Positions 16,919 through 26,034 of a DNA stretch of 64,000 bases are shown here, piece after piece; position 1 is the stretch's first letter, and each line of letters opens with the position of its first letter. This stretch comes from Salinibacterium sp. SWN167. GTDB taxonomy: Bacteria; Actinomycetota; Actinomycetes; Actinomycetales; Microbacteriaceae. Both the position numbers and the translations under genes were made by a program. The DNA lies in assembly GCF_015864665.1 (NCBI RefSeq), contig NZ_JADYWU010000003.1, positions 189,399 to 253,398 of the forward strand. The letters run 5' to 3'. The notes beneath the pieces are model-generated. The model was not told the origin of the DNA and did not search any database. It saw only the letters and a list, made by a program, of their open reading frames with translations.

Positions 16919-16937
16919 ATAGGCATGCCTTACCTAA
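16919..16937 (-). promoter_or_regulatory. IdeR/DtxR iron box
   Basis: Read on the minus strand the 19-mer is TTAGGTAAGGCATGCCTAT, which agrees with the IdeR/DtxR consensus TTAGGTTAGGCTAACCTAA at 14 of 19 positions with the dyad intact. It lies ten bases upstream of the SIP-domain start, so it should mediate repression under iron-replete conditions. Confidence 0.7.
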
Positions 16938-17050
16938 ATTACGAAGCCCTCTCGGCTGACTCTAAGTCTCAAATTCGGCCCGTGAACAGCACGACCGCGA
17001 TTATGAGAATTCATCTTGTTCATCGGGGGTTCAGAAGGTACGCTGGCCCT

Positions 17051-17299
17051 GTGAAGCGAGCAACAATCGGAGGATTTGTAGTTCTGGGAATCAGCCTTGC
17101 GCTCTATCTTGGAGTCCTCGCCTCGACGTCTATCGCGCTCGCTCAACGCTCTGAGTGGAGCAGCACCGCATCCGAGTGGGTATCGACAATTTGGTGGTGG
17201 TCGATCTGGCTGATGGGTGTCAGCGCCATTCTTATCGCGATTCTGATCGCTGCGCAGATTGTGTGGGCGTACCTGCCCAAGGCATCTTCTCGCCGCTAG
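17051..17299 (+). CDS. small two-helix membrane protein
   Basis: An 82-residue hydrophobic protein from GTG 17051 (VKRATIGGFVVLG), with transmembrane segments at about 7-28 and 48-72, a Trp-rich linker between them and a basic tail. An in-frame ATG at 17003 would add 16 residues with a basic stretch, and the region upstream of the GTG has AGAAGG thirteen bases away, so the start is uncertain. The frame is open far upstream without looking coding there. Function unknown. Confidence 0.5.
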   Translation: MKRATIGGFVVLGISLALYLGVLASTSIALAQRSEWSSTASEWVSTIWWWSIWLMGVSAILIAILIAAQIVWAYLPKASSRR

Positions 17300-17485
17300 G
17301 GCGCCCGCTCGGCTCGAACCCTGCTTTCGCGAGCCTGATCGGAAGAAATACTAACTACACTTGCGCGGATTATGTACCTGCGCGCCAGACGACGTTGGGG
17401 CCGAAAACGCGCGCGGTTAAGCCCCCGATGCCGCCGGATGATGCAAATTCCAATGACGTCACCGTAGTGGCACCCTTCTGCGGGT
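17300..17485. other. non-coding stretch before the transposase remnant
   Basis: No convincing reading frame, repeat or hairpin was found in this 186-base stretch. It lies between the small membrane protein and the decayed transposase and may be leftover insertion-element or flanking sequence. Confidence 0.3.
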
Positions 17486-18180
17486 GTGAGCCCTGCTCAG
17501 ATTATTCGACTCAGGCGAGATGGAATCTTCAAGAATTCGACCATTTCCGCGCACTCTCCGTTCACGGCCATCATGAGGAATACCTCGATTGCTGCTGCGT
17601 GGATGTCACCGTGGTGCGTGTGGATCTCTCGCTTGAACGTGTCGATCGCTTGTGAAGGTTCTCTTACTCGGAGTTGCGCGGTTACCTGCAGAAAGTACGG
17701 CGTCTATGGGAGATGGAAAACGCATGCGCTGTTACGACGACGGGGATGGGTGATCGGCCGCGATCAGACCGAACGACTCATGCGCCCCTCCGGCGTCCGC
17801 GGGGTGAGACGCTCCAGACGAGGTTTCACGACACGAGCAGGCTCTGCGATAGATCAACCGAAGGATTCTCGTGCGTCGAGAGTTCACCGCGTCAAGCCCA
17901 CGCCGACTGTGGGGGCTGCGGTGACCTCCGTCGCGACGTGGCGTGGGTTCGCGTGGGCTACATTCATCACCGATGTGTTCTCGAGGAGAATTATTGGCTG
18001 GAATGTCGAGTCAATGCTGCGCGCAGAGAGCCTGCCCCTGCAGTGATTGAACATGGCGGCGCGGTCAGCCGAAAGGACAAGCCGCTCGGAACTGGACCCA
18101 GGCCAGATCACTTCGACATTGCGGAGCCGCACCCACTACATGGCCCCTCGGCTGATCTGATCGCGGCGCTCGCCGCCTAG
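17486..18180 (+). pseudogene. decayed IS3-family transposase (orfB)
   Basis: Fragments of an IS3-type integrase-core transposase are recognisable in more than one frame. VYGRWKTHALLRRRGWVIGRD followed by ERLMRPSGVRGVRRSRRGF corresponds to the GVYGxRKVWRxL and RLMRxxGLRG(V)RRG segments, and VATWRGFAWATFITDVFSRRIIGW to the core YVATWxGFxYxAFVxDxFSRxIVGW. The first catalytic Asp (in the ADITY part) has been lost, and later core motifs (HSDxGSQY, the E) are not readable. Frame changes occur around 17650 and 18046. No inverted repeats were identified at the ends. It lies next to the left end of the sulfatase cluster. Confidence 0.75.
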
Positions 18181-18209
18181 AGCAGACCCGATCACGCCGA
18201 ATCGCACGT

Positions 18210-19730
18210 CTAGGCTTGCGCGGTGGTCGTGGGCCCGAAGTGGGCGAATGCGGTAACAATGTACGAGTTGATGATGTCGTCTTCATGCTCTTTGGCAAAC
18301 CGCCATAGCCGCTCATAAAGGTCCCGCACGGTTGTTCGTAGGTGCGCCGGGATACGCGCACTCGGGGCTGCTCCGAGTGATCGGCCGGGAGTAGGGGCGA
18401 GAAGGTTTGTCATCTCGTCAGGATCGGCGACGCGATCATAGAGCTCATCATCATCGAACATGTTGTACACAAGTTTCCAGTTGTCTGTCATCACGATGCG
18501 CTGGATACCGTACGCTTCATTTCCGTTCGATTGGAAGACAAGTTCATTGCGGGGCAAGTTCAGCGCTTGTCCGCGCAGTGCGGCAGACAATGAGAAACCC
18601 GAGGGTCGGGTACGGCTGGTGACGCCGCATTCCTCTAGCAGGGTGGGCCCAAGATCGACGAGGCTGACGGGGACATCACAGGTGGTGCCGGCGGCGCGCG
18701 TCGAAATATTCGCCCCGCCGATCACCAAGGGCACGTTGTACGCCGCGTCGAAGGAGGGAAGCCCCTTTGCCCACAACCCGTGCTCGCCGGTGTAGTCGCC
18801 GTGGTCGGACACATACAGCACGAGAGTATTTTCTAGCTCACCTGATGCCTCAAGTTCGTCAAGAAGTCGCCCAAACAAGTAGTCCTCGTACGAGCAAAAC
18901 GCAAGATAGTGCCGCAGGGACTCTCGGTGTTCTTCGAGCGAGAGCTGGTCGAACGGGTCGCGTGTTCGACGATAGAGCGCGGGCTTATCGATCAACGGAT
19001 CCAAGAAGCTCGCTGGCAGGGTGATTTCTTCAGGGTCGTACATGTCGAGGAATCGTTGCGGTGGTGTGTACGGGTCGTGGGGACCCAATGTTCCGACGTA
19101 CAGCATCCACGGCCGCTCACCGTCGGCTCTCTCCGCAATGAACGACACGGCCTGATCTGTCACGGCGTCGTCTCGGAAGGGGGCTTCATCAACGCCGTAC
19201 TGCACGTATTGGGGCCACCCCGGTCTGATGATCTCCCCCGGCATTCGCTCGCTCGCGTCTGAAGACGCGAGCGAGTTCTTCAGCTCTGCCCACTCAGCAT
19301 TTCTTGCGGTGGTGTGTTCACTTTCTTTGCTCGACGCGGCAGCCGGCATCGGCGGGTGCAAGAACAATTCATCCCAGCCGAAGACTTCGGGCGACTGCGA
19401 ATTACTTACGTGCCATTTTCCAGAGAAACCGAGCTGATAGCCCGCTTCAGCGAAGTCCTGAGACCAGAAAGCGACTTGTTCCCGCGGTCCTCTTGAGAGG
19501 GCATTCGAAACGTTCACGTTGTTCCACACGCCGTGTTCGGACGGATATCGGCTTGTGAAGAAACTCGCTCGCGACGGGCAACAGTGCGGCGAAGGCGCAT
19601 ACGCGCGGGTAAAAGTCACGCCAGTGTTTCGAAACTTGTCGATTCGCGGAGTGATCGCTCGTACAGGGTGCGCCGGGTCGATGGTTGAACCACGCTGCTG
19701 ATCCGTCATGAAAACAAGAACGTTGGTCAC
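18210..19730 (-). CDS. sulfatase (formylglycine-dependent)
   Basis: A 506-residue family S1 sulfatase. The maturation motif C-x-P-S-R is seen as Cys50-Cys51-Pro-Ser-Arg, so Cys50 is expected to become formylglycine. Metal ligands include Asp10-Gln11 (MTDQQ) and the VSDHGDYTGEHG stretch; FSGKWH supplies Lys/His of the sulfate pocket. No signal peptide is present after GTG 19730, which is preferred because AAGGGG lies just upstream and the frame before it is low-complexity, so it is probably cytoplasmic. It is the last gene of a lacI-sulfatase-GH36-sulfatase operon and should remove sulfate esters from imported oligosaccharide. A maturase (FGE) is not in the window. Confidence 0.9.
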   Translation of the reverse strand: MTNVLVFMTDQQRGSTIDPAHPVRAITPRIDKFRNTGVTFTRAYAPSPHCCPSRASFFTSRYPSEHGVWNNVNVSNALSRGPREQVAFWSQDFAEAGYQLGFSGKWHVSNSQSPEVFGWDELFLHPPMPAAASSKESEHTTARNAEWAELKNSLASSDASERMPGEIIRPGWPQYVQYGVDEAPFRDDAVTDQAVSFIAERADGERPWMLYVGTLGPHDPYTPPQRFLDMYDPEEITLPASFLDPLIDKPALYRRTRDPFDQLSLEEHRESLRHYLAFCSYEDYLFGRLLDELEASGELENTLVLYVSDHGDYTGEHGLWAKGLPSFDAAYNVPLVIGGANISTRAAGTTCDVPVSLVDLGPTLLEECGVTSRTRPSGFSLSAALRGQALNLPRNELVFQSNGNEAYGIQRIVMTDNWKLVYNMFDDDELYDRVADPDEMTNLLAPTPGRSLGAAPSARIPAHLRTTVRDLYERLWRFAKEHEDDIINSYIVTAFAHFGPTTTAQA

Positions 19731-19759
19731 AGTTTCCCCTTCATCTGGACTCGATACGT

Positions 19760-21934
19760 CTACGTGACGCGCTGGAACTCGATGATCACCGCTTGCTGAG
19801 GATCGAGCGACGGCAGGGGTAGACCTAACACCGTCAGAGCGTTCCCATCGAGAATGAGTGGGTCTGATTCGCCGGCGAGCATCCACGCGGGGTGGGTGAA
19901 CGACTGACTCATTGGCGCTCCCACATCGAATCGCACGCGAACCTGATACTGGCGATCGGGGTCAAGCCCGGGAATGGGAACGCGCCCATACTGCCCCAGA
20001 GAAGACGTTCGCACTTGCGCGAGCTCAAACAGTGCATGAGAGCCGTCGTGCGCGACGACGCCATGGAGTACCGCGGCATCGTCGGCGAGGTCCGCATTTA
20101 CCGCAACACCGCTATGGATTAACGAACGCATTTCTTTGTAGAGATCGGCCCAGGTGCGGAAGATATCGATTTCGGGCTGCGCGAACTTTGTCAGGTTGCT
20201 TTCGATTCCAGAATGCGCAAACAACGCGGTGGTCATTCGGAACGATTGCTCGGTGGTTCGCTTAGTTGTGTGGGCGCGGGGCTCACCGATATGCGCCCCC
20301 ATAAGCTCGGGCGGGATCAAGAGTGTCGTCCATTGCTGAATCACCTGGCGCTCAACGGGATCATTGCAGTCCGAACCCCACACGCGATCTGTCCGTTCGA
20401 GAATGCCGAGATCGATGCGGCCGCCGCCGCCGGCGCACGACTCAATCTCTAGCCGAGGGTGACGCCGCCTCAGTTCATCCATCAGGGCGTAAGCCGCGAG
20501 GGTCTGGTCTCGGGTCCCCGCACGGTCGCCGTCAGATGTTTGACGGGAGGCTTCGACGAGATCGCGGTTGTGGTCCCACTTGATGTAGTCAATCGCGTGC
20601 TCGGCGATAAGCGCATCCATGAATCCGAGGATGTACTCCCACGCATCGTGGTTAGCCAGATTGAGCACGTGTTGTGAACGCGCAGGTAAGCCGACTCCTG
20701 ACGCTGGTGCGAGCACCCAATCGGGATGCGCACGTGCGGTGTCTGAGTCGAGGTTGACCATTTCAGGTTCGAACCAGAGCCCGAACTGCATGTTGTGCTT
20801 GCGCACGTGCGCGACGAGCTGGCCAAAGCCTTGGGGCCACGTGAGTGGATCGATCCACCAGTCGCCCAATCCCGCGGTGTCATCGTGACGCGCGTGAAAC
20901 CAGCCATCATCGAGCACGAATCGTTCCACGCCTACCTCGGCAGCGCGGTCGATCAGCTGCGTCAGGGTCTCGTAGTCGTGATCGAAGTACACGGCTTCCC
21001 ACGAGTTGAGCGTGAGCGGTCGCGGAGAAGTTGGGTGGTGAGGACGAGCGCGCAGGTGCGCATGAAACCGCGACCGGATGCCATCGAGGCCGTTACCCGA
21101 CCACACGAACATGATGGTCGACGTCGCGTAGGTCTCGCCAGGGTGCAGCCGCACTTCTCCGGTGCGGAGGAGTTCCGCTCCACCTAGAGAGGTGGTCAAG
21201 GCGCCGGCGCCTTCCGGGAGTCGTTCGACGTGCCATGTTGAGTCGCCACTCCAGGCAATGTGCATCGACCATACTTCGCCGGTGCGGTGGCTAAAGCCGG
21301 GTGTCCCCGCACTCATGACGTACGGGCTGTCGGATCCGGTCTTTCCTCGACGCGTCTCGCGAGCATGGATGCCATCCGCCAATTGTTGGCGTTGTGGAGA
21401 TCGTTCTCGAATCCACTTGCCGCTGAAATCAAGGATCTCCGTCGCCCGAGAGGGCAAAGGGAGACTCAAAGACAGTCGCTCAACGCTCAAGACGCTGCCA
21501 GCGATTGAGGTGACTGAGGCTTGCGCCGAGATTACGCCCTGCATGCTCAGGGCGTACGTTGCGACAACCCGCACCCCGTTCTCTTCGTCGGAAAGCGTGA
21601 ACGCAACGGAGTCGCCCTCGGGGCTCGCGCTGATCTGCGTCGTGCTGAAGCGGCAGGTTAACTGGTAACCATCGCGCGATACCGCAATACCGGGACGCCC
21701 GAGCCAGCCGGTCTGCTCGCTGGGGAGAATTCCGAACACGCGTGGCACGTCGGGCGCGGCGTTGAGCTGAGCGGGAACGGCGGTGAGTGCAAGCATGCGT
21801 CGAGCTTCGTCATCGAGATGGCCAAGATCCGCTCCCCAGTGAATCACCGCGGGAACGGCGCCGGTCGCATCGAATATGAGGCTGGCACCTCCCCCGCGCA
21901 GCACGACGACTCCCGATTCGTTCAACGCGCTCAC
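19760..21934 (-). CDS. GH36 alpha-galactosidase
   Basis: A 724-residue GH36 glycosidase with an N-terminal beta-supersandwich (about 1-305), TIM barrel (about 306-640) and C-terminal beta domain. Hallmarks are LNSWEAVYFD (about 309-318), LDDGWF, GLWFEPEMVN, the nucleophile Asp454 in YIKWDHNRD, and the acid/base Asp522 in WGSDCND. Length fits bacterial GH36 (about 720-740). No signal peptide is seen, so it acts on imported alpha-galactosides in the cytoplasm. GTG 21934 overlaps the upstream sulfatase stop (GTGA). Lying between two sulfatases, it probably needs or follows desulfation of its substrate. Confidence 0.93.
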   Translation of the reverse strand: MSALNESGVVVLRGGGASLIFDATGAVPAVIHWGADLGHLDDEARRMLALTAVPAQLNAAPDVPRVFGILPSEQTGWLGRPGIAVSRDGYQLTCRFSTTQISASPEGDSVAFTLSDEENGVRVVATYALSMQGVISAQASVTSIAGSVLSVERLSLSLPLPSRATEILDFSGKWIRERSPQRQQLADGIHARETRRGKTGSDSPYVMSAGTPGFSHRTGEVWSMHIAWSGDSTWHVERLPEGAGALTTSLGGAELLRTGEVRLHPGETYATSTIMFVWSGNGLDGIRSRFHAHLRARPHHPTSPRPLTLNSWEAVYFDHDYETLTQLIDRAAEVGVERFVLDDGWFHARHDDTAGLGDWWIDPLTWPQGFGQLVAHVRKHNMQFGLWFEPEMVNLDSDTARAHPDWVLAPASGVGLPARSQHVLNLANHDAWEYILGFMDALIAEHAIDYIKWDHNRDLVEASRQTSDGDRAGTRDQTLAAYALMDELRRRHPRLEIESCAGGGGRIDLGILERTDRVWGSDCNDPVERQVIQQWTTLLIPPELMGAHIGEPRAHTTKRTTEQSFRMTTALFAHSGIESNLTKFAQPEIDIFRTWADLYKEMRSLIHSGVAVNADLADDAAVLHGVVAHDGSHALFELAQVRTSSLGQYGRVPIPGLDPDRQYQVRVRFDVGAPMSQSFTHPAWMLAGESDPLILDGNALTVLGLPLPSLDPQQAVIIEFQRVT

Positions 21935-23436
21935 GCGACAGCGATTCGTGCGTAGCGGCTTACCTCGCGCGTGAGCTCTGCGTTCATGAACTTGCCCAGC
22001 AGTTCAGCGCGAAGTTCACTGTGCTCTGCTTCGTCGAAGAGGTTGTGGGTCTCGCCAGGATCAGAGTGTAGATCGAACATTTCTCCATAGTTTTCATCTC
22101 GGTAGATCGTGAGCTTGTATCGATCGTCGATATAGGTGCGGATGTGCACACGCGTGGGTTGGTGGCGGTTTTCGACCAAGACATGGTCACGCGCGTGTTC
22201 TTGCTCGGCTTTCCACACGGGCAGTTGGTTGACTCCCTGCATCGAAAGGGGAATCGGCAGGTTCGCGGCCGCCAACATGGTGGGAGTGAGGTCGACGAGA
22301 CTTTGCAGTGCTGTTGAGTGCGAGCCTGCGGGGATGCGCCCGGGGAACCGCGCCATCATCGGAACTCTCAGAAGATCCTCGTAGTGGAACGCTCCCTTGG
22401 CGATCAAGCCATGCTGACCCAGGAAGTGACCATGATCCGTCGTGAAGATGACAAGGGTGTCCTCCGTGAGGCCAAGCGCGTCAAGTCGGTCGAGCAGGGT
22501 GCCAACTGCGTCATCGATGAACGACATCATGCCGTAGTAGATCGCGATGTTGCGGCGGAGCTCGTCGTCGTCGATGAGATGGCTGCCAAACCCATGATTC
22601 TCGTACGGCGTCTCTTGCCACGGCGAGTAGTCGGGTGCCTCTTCTTGAGTGAGCCGGTGCCACACCGGCATGCGATCAAGTTCGCCCGGAGCGAGCGAGC
22701 CGGGTGTCACGTCGGCCGGATCGTACATAGAGGCCCAGGGCTCGGGAACAACGTACGGCGGGTGGGGGTCTTGGAAGCTGGCCCAAAGGAAGAACGGCGA
22801 GTCACTCTCTGCCGCCATATCGAGAGCGTGAGCGCTGCGTTCCCGGACAAAGTTTGTGTAGTGATATTCCTCAGGTAGATCCCATGAATGTCTGCGGGGA
22901 TTGGATCCGTCGTCGTTCTGAAAGTAGTCGCGCCAGTTCGTGAGTCCCTTGTCTTGCATCCAGAGGGCGTAATGCTGCCCGGCCCATCGTTCATCAGCAT
23001 GATTTCGCGCCAGCTCAATGTGGTCGAACCCGTAATAGGGTCCGGTGAAGGAGCGCCAAAAATCGAGATCTCTCAGGGTGGGCATGGCTTCGAGCGATGT
23101 CTGATCAGGCTGGGATGCCAGCGGCTGGAAATGGGCCTTACCAATCAGTGTCGTGGAGTAGCCTGCGGCACCAAGAATCTCACCAACGGTCTGTTTGTCC
23201 TCGTCCAGTTTGGTACCGATGGTCCAGCAACCGTGGAGTGACGGATACTGACCCGTGATGATCGACGATCGTGACGGCGAGCAGAGCGGGTTCGGGCAGT
23301 ATGCGCGATCAAGCACAACGCCGGCTTCCCCCAACCGGTCGAGGTTCGGGGTCTTGAGTAATGGAGTCCTGCTACCAAGGGCGTCGAAGTGTTGCTGATC
23401 GGTCGTAATGAGCAAGATGTTGGGATTTTTAGACAT
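21931..23436 (-). CDS. sulfatase (formylglycine-dependent)
   Basis: A 501-residue family S1 sulfatase with formylglycine motif Cys52-Ser-Pro-Ser-Arg in NPLCSPSRSS, metal-binding Asp13 (TTDQQ), LIGKAHF for the sulfate pocket, and FTTDHGHFLGQHG for the second metal-ligand group. The start at ATG 23436 is chosen over an earlier TTG at 23451. No signal peptide is evident. It is not a close copy of the neighbouring sulfatase, so the two probably act on different sulfate positions or linkages. It follows lacI by 38 bases and is overlapped by the GH36 start. Confidence 0.9.
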   Translation of the reverse strand: MSKNPNILLITTDQQHFDALGSRTPLLKTPNLDRLGEAGVVLDRAYCPNPLCSPSRSSIITGQYPSLHGCWTIGTKLDEDKQTVGEILGAAGYSTTLIGKAHFQPLASQPDQTSLEAMPTLRDLDFWRSFTGPYYGFDHIELARNHADERWAGQHYALWMQDKGLTNWRDYFQNDDGSNPRRHSWDLPEEYHYTNFVRERSAHALDMAAESDSPFFLWASFQDPHPPYVVPEPWASMYDPADVTPGSLAPGELDRMPVWHRLTQEEAPDYSPWQETPYENHGFGSHLIDDDELRRNIAIYYGMMSFIDDAVGTLLDRLDALGLTEDTLVIFTTDHGHFLGQHGLIAKGAFHYEDLLRVPMMARFPGRIPAGSHSTALQSLVDLTPTMLAAANLPIPLSMQGVNQLPVWKAEQEHARDHVLVENRHQPTRVHIRTYIDDRYKLTIYRDENYGEMFDLHSDPGETHNLFDEAEHSELRAELLGKFMNAELTREVSRYARIAVA

Positions 23437-23474
23437 CAGAAGTCCGTTCAAATATCGTCAGAGAGCGTGGCGCG

Positions 23475-24509
23475 TCATTGCGCGACGCTAGGAGGGCACC
23501 CGCAAGACGCACGTCGCACGAGGGTGGTGCTGAACATGCGAGATTCAGCAGGTTCTGAAAGACGCAGTCGAACAATGGCTTCGACGGCGGCGTCTGCCAT
23601 CTCATCGATGGGCTGTTGCATTGCGGTCAATGCGGGCCAGGTGTATTCAGACTCAGGGGAGGCATCGAACGAGACGATCGCGAGTTCATCGGGCATCCGC
23701 ACTCCCGCTTCGTGAGCGGCCCGGATAACTCCGGTTGCTTGCACGTCGGATGCGACGAAAACCGCTGAGGGCGCTGCGGCGCTTTCGACGAGCGCCCGCC
23801 CAGCTTCGAGCCCCCCGGCACGCGAGAAATCTGCACGGAAGATGGGTCCCCGTCGAAGCCCCGCATCAGCAAGCGCATCCATCCACCCCACTTCTCTCGA
23901 ATGCGCGATCCCTGCCATCTCTGGGCCCACAACGAGGCCGATCCGAGTGTGGCCGTGCTCAATCAGGTGTTTCACCCCTTCGCGGGCTCCAGCGCGGTGA
24001 TCGACGGTAAACGCGAGACCGCCGGGCGTACCGATATTGCACCCGAACTCTACAAACGGTGTCTTCGTTGCACCGAGCGTGGTTGCGCTTTGGTCCGCGA
24101 CGGTGCTCAACATGATGATGCCGTCAACTTGTCGCGACGTGAAGCTGTGCATCAGTTGCGCTTCGCGCTCGCGGCTTGAGTGTGAGTGCGCGACAAGCAG
24201 GTCGAAGCCGTGAGCGACGGCGGCCGTCTCTACGGCGACCGCGAGTTCAGCGAAGTAGAGGTTGGTGGCGTCAGGAATAACCATGCCGAGGAGTTGGGTC
24301 GCACCAGTTTTGAGACTTCGCGCAGCGGCGTTAGGCCGATACCCGAGTGCTGCCGCTGCTTCGAGTACGCGTTTACGCGTCGCGGGCGCCACTGACTGTG
24401 GCCCGGCGTTCGTCACGTAGCTCACGACAGCTGTGCTGACGCCAGCCAGTTTCGCCACATCCGCGCGGGTGGCGCGGCCCGGGGCAGCTTGTGTGCTCGC
24501 CGTGCTCAT
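23475..24509 (-). CDS. LacI-family transcriptional regulator
   Basis: A 344-residue LacI/GalR repressor. The N-terminal helix-turn-helix and hinge (TRADVAKLAGVSTAVVSYVTN to YRPNAAARSLKTG, about 14-67) precede a periplasmic-binding-protein-like effector domain with typical FDASPESEYTWPALTAMQQP near the C terminus. It is first in the leftward operon with two sulfatases and GH36, and diverges from the ABC importer at 24702, so it most likely represses both, with the inducer being the imported sugar. ATG 24509 has AGGAACC-like sequence upstream. The inducer identity is inference. Confidence 0.9.
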   Translation of the reverse strand: MSTASTQAAPGRATRADVAKLAGVSTAVVSYVTNAGPQSVAPATRKRVLEAAAALGYRPNAAARSLKTGATQLLGMVIPDATNLYFAELAVAVETAAVAHGFDLLVAHSHSSREREAQLMHSFTSRQVDGIIMLSTVADQSATTLGATKTPFVEFGCNIGTPGGLAFTVDHRAGAREGVKHLIEHGHTRIGLVVGPEMAGIAHSREVGWMDALADAGLRRGPIFRADFSRAGGLEAGRALVESAAAPSAVFVASDVQATGVIRAAHEAGVRMPDELAIVSFDASPESEYTWPALTAMQQPIDEMADAAVEAIVRLRLSEPAESRMFSTTLVRRASCGCPPSVAQ

Positions 24510-24569
24510 GAGGTTCCTGTCTCAATCGGCAGCCGTAGTGACTGCGTTGTCATTTCTACCAAAGTATGG

Positions 24570-24659
24570 ACTAGCTAGTTACTCCAGTCAAATGTGGAAA
24601 AACGTGGAAAGTCCAGCATGAAAGAGACTCTTGCCAACGAAAAGTTACTCGTGTAACGT
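24570..24659. promoter_or_regulatory. promoter and operator candidates between lacI and the ABC importer
   Basis: For the rightward operon, TTGCCA (24631-24636) and TAACGT (24654-24659) are spaced by 17 bases. GTTAC-TCGT-GTAAC (24644-24657) is a perfect inverted repeat that covers the spacer and -10. Upstream, ACTAGCTAGT (24570-24579) is a ten-base palindrome. The octamer AGTTACTC occurs twice, at 24577-24584 and 24643-24650, 66 bases apart, about six helical turns. The repeat pair and dyads fit a LacI-type protein binding two sites, possibly with looping. Confidence 0.55.
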
Positions 24660-24701
24660 CAGGGCACAGCAGACTTGCACCTCGATTGCAAAGGAAAGAC
24701 A

Positions 24702-25952
24702 ATGAAGTCAATAAAGGCAATTTCGGCTGTTGCGCTCGTCGCAACCCTTACTCTCGCCGGATGCTCATCCGGAGCCAATGGCGGCGACGCTGGCGGCGAC
24801 GTCACGATCGAATTCCAGACGGGATTCGCAGTCGATGACGGCGAGATGACGCTGATGAAAGAGCTTGTCTCTGAGTTTGAGGCCAGCAACCAGGGCGTCA
24901 CGATCGACCTGATCGCGGCTGGTACCGACTACGAGTCGGATATGAAGGTTCGCCTGGCTGCGGGCACAGCGCCAGACATCTGGAACACGCACGGCTGGTC
25001 GCTGCTGCGATACAGCGAATTTCTTCTGCCCTTGGAAGATCAGCCTTGGGCGGACGACGTCATTGACTCGCTTGACGAGACGATGCGCAACGACGCGGGC
25101 GAAATTTTCGCTCTGCCCACCAACATCGACATCTCAGGCTTGATTTACAACGCAGATGTTCTTGAAGCGGCCGGAGTCGACCCGTACGGGATCGAATCCT
25201 GGGATGACTTCGACGACGCAGCTGATGCGGTCAACTCCGATACGGTTTCGCCGATCTATCAGGGAGGCAAGCCGCTCGCGGGAGCGCTAGCTGACCGTGT
25301 CGTCAGCGGAACGTTCGATGACGATGATCTCGCCGAGATGCTGGATGGCTCCTTCGTGACGCCGGCTTACGAAGAGATGCTTGATCTGGTGCAGGACTGG
25401 GGCGACTCGGGGTATTTCAACCCGGATTACTCCTCAGCCAGCCGCGACGACATGGCGAAGGCACTGGCTCAGGGCCAGGCCGCATTCATGTACGGGCCCT
25501 CGCTACTGTTCGATAACGCGTGGAGCTTCAACCCCGATGCCAACCTCGGGTTCATGCCAATCCCCACCACTACAGGAGCACCTCGCTACCTCGTGGGTGG
25601 CGAACGCACGGCGTTCGGCATCTCGAATAAGACCGAGAACCCAGACGAGGCGAAGGCCTTCATCGCCTTCCTCGCGGAGAACGACACGGCGCTCGCCGCA
25701 GCATCCACTTCACCTCCCGGGCTTACGACGGCGACTATGGAGCTGGGAAAGTTGCAGCCGAGCTTCGAAAAGTGGATGACTGAAGAAGAAGTGCCTGTGC
25801 TGCCCTACTTCGACCGCGTGTACCTTCCTAACGGTTCGTGGGAATCCATGCAGGTCACTACCGACGTCGTGATTACCGGACAGGGCACACCTGCGCAGGC
25901 GACTGAGCAAATGAAGTCCACTTACGACAGCCTCCGGGGCCAGTCCGAGTAG
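24702..25952 (+). CDS. ABC transporter sugar-binding lipoprotein
   Basis: A 416-residue extracellular solute-binding protein of the CUT1 type. Signal peptide and lipobox (about 5-21, LTLAGC) anchor it outside the membrane. Family features include the ALPTNIDISGLIYNADVLEAAGV and GPSLLFDNAWSF stretches. ATG 24702 has AAAGGAAAG just upstream. First gene of a three-gene importer operon with two permeases. Given the divergent alpha-galactosidase and sulfatases, the ligand is probably a sulfated or plain alpha-galactoside. Confidence 0.92.
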   Translation: MKSIKAISAVALVATLTLAGCSSGANGGDAGGDVTIEFQTGFAVDDGEMTLMKELVSEFEASNQGVTIDLIAAGTDYESDMKVRLAAGTAPDIWNTHGWSLLRYSEFLLPLEDQPWADDVIDSLDETMRNDAGEIFALPTNIDISGLIYNADVLEAAGVDPYGIESWDDFDDAADAVNSDTVSPIYQGGKPLAGALADRVVSGTFDDDDLAEMLDGSFVTPAYEEMLDLVQDWGDSGYFNPDYSSASRDDMAKALAQGQAAFMYGPSLLFDNAWSFNPDANLGFMPIPTTTGAPRYLVGGERTAFGISNKTENPDEAKAFIAFLAENDTALAAASTSPPGLTTATMELGKLQPSFEKWMTEEEVPVLPYFDRVYLPNGSWESMQVTTDVVITGQGTPAQATEQMKSTYDSLRGQSE

Positions 25953-26034
25953 GACGCCTAAAATCCCCGGGTGGGTTGCACAGATACTGCCCACCCGGGG
26001 CACCATCCCCTCGTCGACAAAGGAGCCGACTCTC

